The notes under the pieces were generated by a model. The model was not told the origin of the DNA. It saw only the letters and a program-made list of their open reading frames with translations, and made no database searches. Shown piece by piece: positions 46,001 through 55,000 of a stretch of 64,000 bases of DNA. How positions within the stretch are numbered: position 1 is the stretch's first letter; each line of letters starts with the position of its first letter. The stretch covers positions 2,887,153-2,951,152 of the forward strand of contig JABAKD010000025.1 in assembly GCA_012845835.1 (NCBI GenBank). The letters are read 5' to 3'. This DNA comes from Undaria pinnatifida. Taxonomy: Eukaryota > Sar > Phaeophyceae > Laminariales > Alariaceae. The position numbers and the translations under genes are program-made.

Positions 46001-49000
46001 AAAACAACATGCACAGCAGGCTACAGCAGTACCAGAGCACTTCGCAGAGCGTTCGCGCTTTAGGTATATTGGCGCAAAAACTGAAGTTTCTCCGTGTGGC
46101 GTTTGCCACGTTTACATTTTTTTCAAAACTGAACTATTCCACATATTTTACGATGGGAAAATGCACCGATGGCCGGCCAAGTTCGACAACGTACGCGCAC
46201 CACGCAATGTATCGTTCATCATAGGAGAGAAAAGGGACAACGCAGCACATACTCCGAGTATACAACAGATACCAAGTACAACACAAGCACCTGAGGCAGA
46301 GACAGGTGGAGCATCACACGGAGCCACGGACGTCTTTGATCCTCGGAGGAGATCTCCCGGGCGAAGAATCGCTGGAGCCGGCGGAGGTCAGGCTTGCCGG
46401 AGGCCACAACTAACTATTCGAGTCGACTGAGTACAAAAAAGGTTTTAGCAAGTACTTCAGCGCTCGACGCGGAATCTTTGGAATCTGCACGGCCGTGGCG
46501 GATGAAGCACCAGCAGTAGAAGTTTTAAATTTTAAGTAAATCTATAGCCCCCAAACAGCTAAAGTCCCAGCAGCACTCGTAGTAGGATGGGAAAGAGGGG
46601 ATAGGGAAGATGGTCAAACAGCTGGGGGGGCTCAGTTGGTTGCCGTGGAGAAACATAGACAGAGAAGTGTTGAGAGACAGGAAGAAGACCTTTACCAATA
46701 GTACGAAACTATTCGTGAGGGTGCGTGCGATCAGGGGTTTTGTACGGGGCAGGAGGCCGGCGAGTTGAAAGGAGACACTTTCGAGCGCGGGGAGTGATAA
46801 TCTCGCAGACATAGGCGGAATCTAAACCTCGCCCACAGGGACATATAAGAACCATCCCCGGGTTTCCACCGTCATATTACGGTTCGCAGTGTGCGAATTC
46901 GCGGGCATCAACGAGGGTGCGGGCACCGCCCCTACAGCACCATGGCCACCGAGATAGGCAGCAATATGACACCTGGACACCCCTGTACACTCAAGGCTCG
47001 ACTTTCAGCCCCTGAAAGCTAGAAATTGGCGAAATCGATGACGATATGCAGGTGCTGTTTAGGCCGCCACAGCAGCAGTACGTAGTGCAGCCCCACACAC
47101 GTAGGTGCTGGCGTTGCTCCTACAGCCCCACGACCACCACTACATGCAGCAATATCACACCTAGACTACATACCCCACACACTGAAGGCCGGACTTCAGC
47201 CCCTACGAGTGAGAAATCGTCGAAATCGAGGACGATTTGCACGTGCTGTGGACACCGCGACCGCTGCATGCATGCAGCAGGCAGTACACATGCATACATA
47301 CATGTGTGTACATGTACAGTACACAGCAGTAGTGCAGCCTACACACATCACGCACCCGCAGAGGGAAGAATATCCCACGCTTGCTCTCCGTAGGTGCCCA
47401 AGAATAGTGTCGTGGTGTACTGTAAATGGGTGCCGAAAGCTAGCTGTAAGGCAGCTATTTGGCACGTGTTCCTCTTTTCCTCCACACGTCCATTATTATG
47501 CACTGCGGCTGTCTACTGCTGTTGTGGGTGGGTTGTGTAATATTCAAGTTATAAACTACACTGCTGTAGGTGCGCTTGCACATTGTCCTGTTATAGTTCC
47601 TGGATACAACAGGCACGTCAGACTGACACTATTCTTGGGCACCTACGGAGAGCAAGCGTGGGATATTCTTCCCTCTGCGGGTGTGTGATGTGTGTAGGCT
47701 GCACTACTGCTGTGTACTGTACATGTACACACATGTATGTATGCATGTGTACTGCCTGCTGCATGCATGCAGCGGTCGCGGTGTTCACAGCACGTGCAAA
47801 TCGTCCTCGATTTCGACGATTTCTCACTCGTAGGGGCTGAAGTCCGGCCTTCAGTGTGTGGGGTATGTAGTCTAGGTGCAATATTGCTGCATGTAGTGGT
47901 GGTCGTGGGGCTGTAGGAGCAACGCCAGCACCTACGTGTGTGGGGCTGCACTACGTACTGCTGCTGTGGCGGCCTAAACAGCACCTGCAAATCGTCATCG
48001 ATTTCGCCAATTTCTAGCTTTCAGGGGCTGAAAGTCGAGCCTTGAGTGTACAGGGGTGTCCAGGTGTCATATTGCTGCCTATCTCGGTGGCCATGGTGCT
48101 GTAGGGGCGGTGCCAGCACCCTCGTTGATGCCCGCGAATTCGCACACTGCGAACAGTAATATGACGGTGGAAACCCGGGGATGGTTCTTATATGTCCCTG
48201 TGGGCGAGGTTTAGATTCCGCCTATGTCTGCGAGATTATCACTCCCCTTCGAGAGCGCAATCCCCACCACCAGCAACTATTTTCAATCCCGAAAACAATT
48301 TGACGGCTGGGGAGTAAAAGCTGTGATGACGTACATGGCTGATATTTTTCACGCAACATTTCAAAAAAAGCTGTGGCAACCGCTGTTCGAAAGGCCCAGC
48401 AGCAGGTGCAACTTCGAAAGTCTGCACAGGCCAAAAGGCGAAAAATTAATGGCCACAGCAATGATCACGGGGAAGACATTTGGTCATTATTTTCATCATT
48501 CAGGCTTCAGCTTGGATAAGCTGGAGTCTCCCGAAAAAAAAAAAAACATCCCCCCTATTCAGCATACTAAAACCAGCATACCGTACACTACCCTAAAAAT
48601 CGTACAAAAGTAGGGCAACAAGTGTCCCCCATTCAGCAGTCGAAAACCAGCATAAGTTGCACCACTCTCAAAAATAGTATGGGGAAGCCAGCACGAGGAG
48701 GATAATGAAGCAGTTTTTGTTCAAGCATAAAAAAAAAATCTTCAATCTACGCGTCAGTGAGTGCTCCGCCCACAGCACACGTGGTTTCACAAGCGGGTTC
48801 TTCCTCCGTCATCTGAGGGGTGTCCTGTTGTGGTCAAGGAGTTTCGTAGGACGGTCGGCTTTCGCCAGGTAGCACGGGACGGCGAGGTCGGGGGCATGTC
48901 ACGCATGGAAGCCACGGATACACGAGCAGGCTTGACGAAGAAGCTCGTTTTGTCTCTTCTCAATGCTTGCCTGAAACACAAAAAATTTCCCGCACGGGTA

Positions 49001-52000
49001 GCGATGCCTTTTCTTTTCGTGGGCGCCATATTTTTTAGTTAACACACCCAACACCCTGGACAATAGCCTATTGGACATACCTATTGGTATGTGCCTATTG
49101 ATACCTGTTGTTACCTGCAATATGAGGGAGGAGCTGTCGATCGATACCTATCGATGACAACAATAGGTTCAGATCAAATGGCATAATAACCTATTGTTCT
49201 TAGGATAGGTATCTGGAATTGTCGATCGATACCAGTATCTTTAACAAAGAGGTTCAGCAAAATTGGTACAACAGGTTATTGCACTTGGCATGTGTGTGAA
49301 AAATTAGCTATCGATACCTATTGATGACAACAATAGGTTCAGCGAAAACGATACAATAGGCTACTGTTCTTAGGATAGGTGTGTAAAATCGTCTATCGAT
49401 ACCTATTCATTAGACCAATAGGGTAGGTGTGTGAAATTGTCTATCGATACCAGTATATTAGACTAATAGGACAAGTGTGTGAAATTGTCCATCGATACCT
49501 ATTTCTTAGACCAATAGGTTAAGAGAAAACGGCACAATAGGCTACTGTTCTCAGGATAGGTGTGCGAAATTGTCGATGGATAACTACTGATAATAACAAT
49601 GAGGTTAGTTGAAAATTGTAATAGGCCACTGAGTACCATCTACCGGTATATGGATGCAATTGATACCACTACAATGCATTGGTATTCTGTTGTGCAACAG
49701 CCCCTATAATATCGGTTGTTATCCACACAAACCTGTAGTTCGATGTTTTTATTTGAATGACAGGGTGCAGGGTATCTGCTGCTTTAGGTGCTAGAGCTAA
49801 ACAATAGAGTACACCTCGAAGTACATTGTTACAAGCAAATATATCGATCGAACATATTGATCGATGCTCTTACAACTCTAGCACATTGAGCAATAGCTAT
49901 CGATCGATGCCTTTGCAAAGCTATCGAATTACGAGATAGGTATCGATCAATACCCTTGCGAACCTTTTCAACTAAGCAACGGGTATCGATCGATACTCTT
50001 GCAAACCAATCACATTGAGCGCAGTAGGTATCGATTGGTACCATTACGCGCTTATCGTTTTTTTTTAACATTGTCACGATATCGACCGATGGCGGTATAA
50101 ACGTATTGCCCGAACGCTATCATGTTGGGGGAGAATTTCCGAACTCTAGTGGTGCCCAAGACACTTATCACTAGACATCTTCACAAGCAAACCGGTCACA
50201 CAAAAGGCTATTGTACCCACTGTCCAAACCTATCGTTGCTTTCGACACCTATCGACACACCTCAAAAATCGACCTATCGTAGCCAGCGATAGGTATCCAC
50301 ACCCACATTTTCCGACCTACTATTGGCCCAGTAGCCTATTGCATAGGGTACTATCCAGGGTATAAGAAGCAACTGAAGCAGCACACAAACAAATCACTCT
50401 CAGCACCTGCGCCAACGATCATAGATACCACTTCGACACAAGTGGAACATCGATTGCTTCTACAGCGACAATATCGAACCACCAAAAAGGTCATTAACTC
50501 CGGTTCGGAGTATATCTGTCTTCCGGATATTCAGTAGTGGCCCGTCGTTGCCCCCCCGAAACGATTTTCTTTTTGGTTCTCTTGCACAAGGTGGGTGTTG
50601 TACTCATATCATATGTACATCGAATGATATTGTTATAGCCAATACCTCGTAGGTGACAGGTGTTCATATCGGCACCTTTCATTCGAACCAAGGAGAATAG
50701 TGAAAAGGTCTATCGACAAAGAGTGACAGGTCCAACGATACCTACTGTCCTAAACAATATAATGGTGAAATGGTCTATCGATACCTTCTGCCTGAAACAA
50801 CAGAACGGTAAAAGATATATCGATACCTACTGTCGGAGCCAGTAAGTTTCGTTCCTCAGCTCCAATATCCTACCGCCCAAACAGTACCGTTCTGGAAACA
50901 TCTATCGATAGCTATCTGTTTCAGCAAGAATAGCTTTTGACGTTAGATGGCCACATCCTCTATTGACCGAACCATAGGTCACGAAACGCGGCAGTCGATA
51001 CCCATTGCCGGTCACAATACGAGTATAAAAGTTCCAATCGATGCCCATCACAATCAACAACACACCTCCTATTGGAAGAGGATCCTATCGAGTGCTTATT
51101 AACCTTGAACCTATTATCCAGGGTGTGTGGTGAACCTGGTATTACCTGGTAGTATGTAATGGATCAATTTGCTAAACATAATCAATTTACCTGAGCGTTG
51201 TTGAGGTCGACGACGCTTCCCACTGCGGTGTGTCCGGTCCCTTCTAGCACCACCACATCACTCGCGTCCAGAACGTGCTGCACGGAGCATATTGTGCATG
51301 CACGCCGAAAAAAAACACAAGAGCAAGCAAAAATATATATATATTTACATAATACTGCGCAGCATAATAACATGAACTTCAGTTGTAGGCTAGACTTACA
51401 CCAACAGTCTAAAGTAAACACATGGTAAAATTTCCTTCTGCTGTAGGTGTAGTTGTAGTTGTAGTAGTATCGTGGTACGACGTAGTTGTTGCTTTTTTGG
51501 TTTTGTTGCTTCTTGTTGTTGTTGCTGCTGCTTTCTCAAGTTAACTCATGAGCACATCACACCATAACCAGACCCGTCACAAGTAGCTCGCCACAAGGCA
51601 GGGCTGAACGCTCCCGAAGCAATAACAACTGCTACAGTTACATCGCATTCACCACCACCAACAGGAAAACAAAAAAACATCCCGAAACCCCGCTTTCTGT
51701 AGGCTTGTAGTCATCAGCCCTTTTACCCACAACAGCCAAATTTTGTTCGCGAATGTAATAACAGCCATGAAGTAACAGCCCTGTCGAGACCCAGGCATCG
51801 CTAACTAAAAACGACAAGTGAGCCATCCTACGCTAGAGGTGCGAGAAAATTCCAACATTTTTTCTGAGCTCCTAACATGAAGAGCTAGCTCAATATCAAC
51901 ACCAACATCATCATCACCCGAAACAAACATGACTTCGAAGGCATTCGTTCGCGCAACCCGACCAAGATTTTCTTGTGCGGTACAGTCGTCCTAAAACAAA

Positions 52001-55000
52001 TGTCCTCGTAAAATTGTCATCGTAGCCGATAGTTCCACGCTTGAGGGGGCTCAACCGCACCATAGAGGTCAGAAACGTTTGGCCCCAAAAGCGTAACCCC
52101 TACGGCGGGATCGCTCAACCGCGCGGTATTATGAACTGTCTATACTACGAATAGCGCGCAGAAGTACAAGCATCACCATGCTGCTGTGCGTGGGCATGCC
52201 GCACATCTACTACGCTTAAATTCGGACACGCCACCTATTATACCCCGACACGTCGATCTGCTGCATGTGGCCGATTCTTTCATAAAAACTATCGTCACTC
52301 ACCATCGTCGCTCACTATCGTCACCACTATTGTCACTGCCGTTGGGAGTCCCAAACAGGTTAGCGGTGTTAGTCTTCCTCCATGACTACCACAACTTAGT
52401 AGCTTCTGCTCGCCGGCGTAATCGCTTTTGATGTTATTCACGTGTTTGAAAACATTATAATCTTTTCCCTCCGAATATGTAGCGTAGGTGATGCCATTCA
52501 GATTCCCGATAGAAATCGGGCATCCTTCCGTACAACCGTATTTTCTCTCCTATGACTCTCTGCCAACCCAACCAGTTTGCAATCTCGCTTCCCCACGTCT
52601 TTTCACTTTTTGCTTAAATATAATCTACACAAGATAATTCGATACGACTCGGCGAGGGAAGAAATAGCTACTCTTCTCGCGATAAAAATGAAGGCGCGCA
52701 CGTTAATGGGGAGTGGGGAGGGGGGAGAACATCCTGCCTAGTGACCCCGGACATGAGGTTCATCGAGGGAGCGACAAGGAGAAACAAAAGTGCCAACACA
52801 ATAGAAAGGATGAGCAAATAAATAAACAAATGAATACTTCATATATTATAAAAAATTAAAATACATTCCAGTTGTGAGATCGAAGATAAATATTTCGTCG
52901 AAACTGATACTCCGATCGCGCGTATTTCTCGGTGTGTGTCCTCATAAGGGATGTAAGTCGGCGATTCCCCTTAGAACTAGTACCAGGGTCAACAGGGTGA
53001 TGTTAATCAATCTGTGCACGGAAACTATAAAACCCGTTTTTGAGGGGGACAACACCTGACGGCTGTGGAATGCACCAGTTTAATATATATATATATATAT
53101 GTATATCATGTAGTCTATGCAGCGTGAACGCTCAACGTTGAGCACGCTCCCCAGTAAGACCATCAGTACCGCTCTTGGTGTGGTTTGTCAGCCGACAATA
53201 TGTACCCTTAGCAACAACCACAAAAACGGACACAAGCGCACACACCGAAAACGAAGACCAATCGTACAAAACCGTAAAAAGAACGAAAACCAAAAACCGA
53301 TAGGACGCACAAAATTATCTTCAAAAAACGATAACATGCCAGATATATGGACATACGATATAACAACGGTAATTTCACTATTTTTTGGGGGTCCAAATGT
53401 GCGTTATTTTTACATCTGAAAATCAGGCGATTCTCTCCATTATTTCATTATTTCTCGTTTGCTCGCCTGGAACGATGTGCGGACATCCTTGAGTTGCTCT
53501 CCGGCCGTTATCTTTCCGTCTATGTAGTCCCTGGTGTAGCCCGATGGGATCAGGACAGGGCTCATGTCCTCGTAGCGGCACTCCAGACCGAAAAACTCCT
53601 TCATCAAGCTCACATCCTGCTCGCCGGTGTCATCAAGGGTGCGCTTAAGTAGGGTATACAGTATGCCCCGTACCTACCCGAGTATGACCATAACAACCAA
53701 GTTTTGTACCGGGGTGCTTGAGAGTATAAACCCTACGAAAAACACCCTTGGAATATTTTCATCTTTCCACTTGTTAAATATTTCATATTTTCACGCTTAG
53801 ACACTATTAATAGTTAAAGTTTATAGCAGCACGATACTAAGTCGAAGTAATACATTAACTTCTCTTGGCGGATCTTCAGTTCGAATAATTCACCAAGCTT
53901 ACATCCTGAACGCCGCAGGGATCGTACAAAAGCAATAGCAATGCAGCATGGTCAGTGTCAGCAGTCACCTGTTTGAATATTTTCCACGCTTTAATGTTTT
54001 TTTAGGGCTATGAGTTGGCTGGCTATACCAACAGTATACCAATAGTACGTCGCCGACTATACACTACAGTAGTTTTCCAGGTGTTACAGTGTGTTCCGTG
54101 TGGTAGCTTGTGGTGTTACTGCGTGTGTGCATCTGACTAGCGCGTTTGCGGCGCGACGCGTGGCACAAAATTAGAAAATACCAGGGCTTTTCACTGGTCA
54201 TGATCCGACCCGCGGGTCGGGTCAAGGGGGTTTCAAAATCTCGCGGGTCGGGTCGGGTCGGGTCATTACGTTTTAAAATCTCACGGGTCGGGTCGGGTCG
54301 GGTCAAGAGGTTTCAAAACCTCGCGGGTTGGGTCGGGTCGGGTCAATAGGCTTCAAAATCTCGCGGGTCGGGTCGGGTCAAGAGGTTTCAAAATCTCGCG
54401 GATCGGGTCGGGTCGGGTCATGACCCGCGAGATAAGGGCCACTCGCGGGTCAAGCCATCATGACCCGCGAGTTGTTCTCGGCTGACCCGCGGGTCAAACC
54501 CGCGGATCTGGCCCGCGGATCCGCCTTCTTCAAACTTACAGCTGAGGGCCATTGCCGTGCAGGCGCCCCGCGGGTCGGACCCGCGCATCCATAAGTAATA
54601 CAAAACTTACCGCTTCCTACCTTTCTCGTGCCGATGCTCCGATCATATGTCATCACAGCGCCTAGAGCAATCACCAGGCAGTAGCTACTCGTACCAAGAC
54701 ATACAGCGTGACGCGAATCCCGCGCCGGATGAAGCTGTAGCCGGTATTATATATGTTATCATACTACCAGACTGAGTACGAAATGTGACCAAACGTAAAA
54801 AGGCAAGGGCAGTGGTCGTCGAAGCACCAGCACTGGCAGCAGCAAGCACCAGCAGCAGACCCCGGAACCTCGCGGATCGCAGCCCGTGCTGACAGATCCA
54901 CCGCCCCAGTTGCAGGCTTGCTGCCGGAGGAAGCTCAGCTAGGCTGCTTGCCGAGGCCGGAGACTGCATAGTAGATAGATACAGTAGCTACGCGTAGCTC

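Larger units (their letters stand above)
46789..48247. mobile_element. Long inverted repeat: foldback-like element, 623-bp arms and 213-bp spacer
   Basis: The left arm (46789-47411, starting GGGGAGTGATAATCTCGCAG) is repeated inverted at 47625-48247 with only a handful of differences. Each arm contains two diverged copies of a 165-bp unit (GCAGCAATATGACACC, TCAGCCCCTGAAAGC). The flanks TTCGAGCGC (left) and TTCGAGAGC (right) are a near-match 9-bp direct repeat, as would be left by a Mutator-type insertion. There is no transposase. Transcription would give a long hairpin RNA. Confidence 0.9.
36996..51190 (-). other. 14.2 kb intron of the P-loop gene packed with repeats
   Basis: It lies between exons d and e, which join in phase. 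It holds GGGTC block 2, SINE copies 2-4, a tRNA-Met-like sequence, two 42-bp arrays, an unexplained 156-codon ORF, D2 copies, the long inverted repeat and the ATCGATAC block. No exon of the host gene was seen inside. Confidence 0.7.
51278..53466 (-). other. P-loop gene intron between exons c and d
   Basis: About 2.2 kb, bounded by a GC-type donor (GCGAGC) and acceptor GTGCAG. It contains a SINE-like fragment, D2 copy 3 and a short (AT)n at 53080-53100. Nothing else was recognised. Confidence 0.7.

Noticed and set aside
47046-47990. Two identical 115-codon frames on opposite strands
   Set aside because: They are the same sequence in the two arms of the inverted repeat; Thr/Cys/His-rich with no domain.
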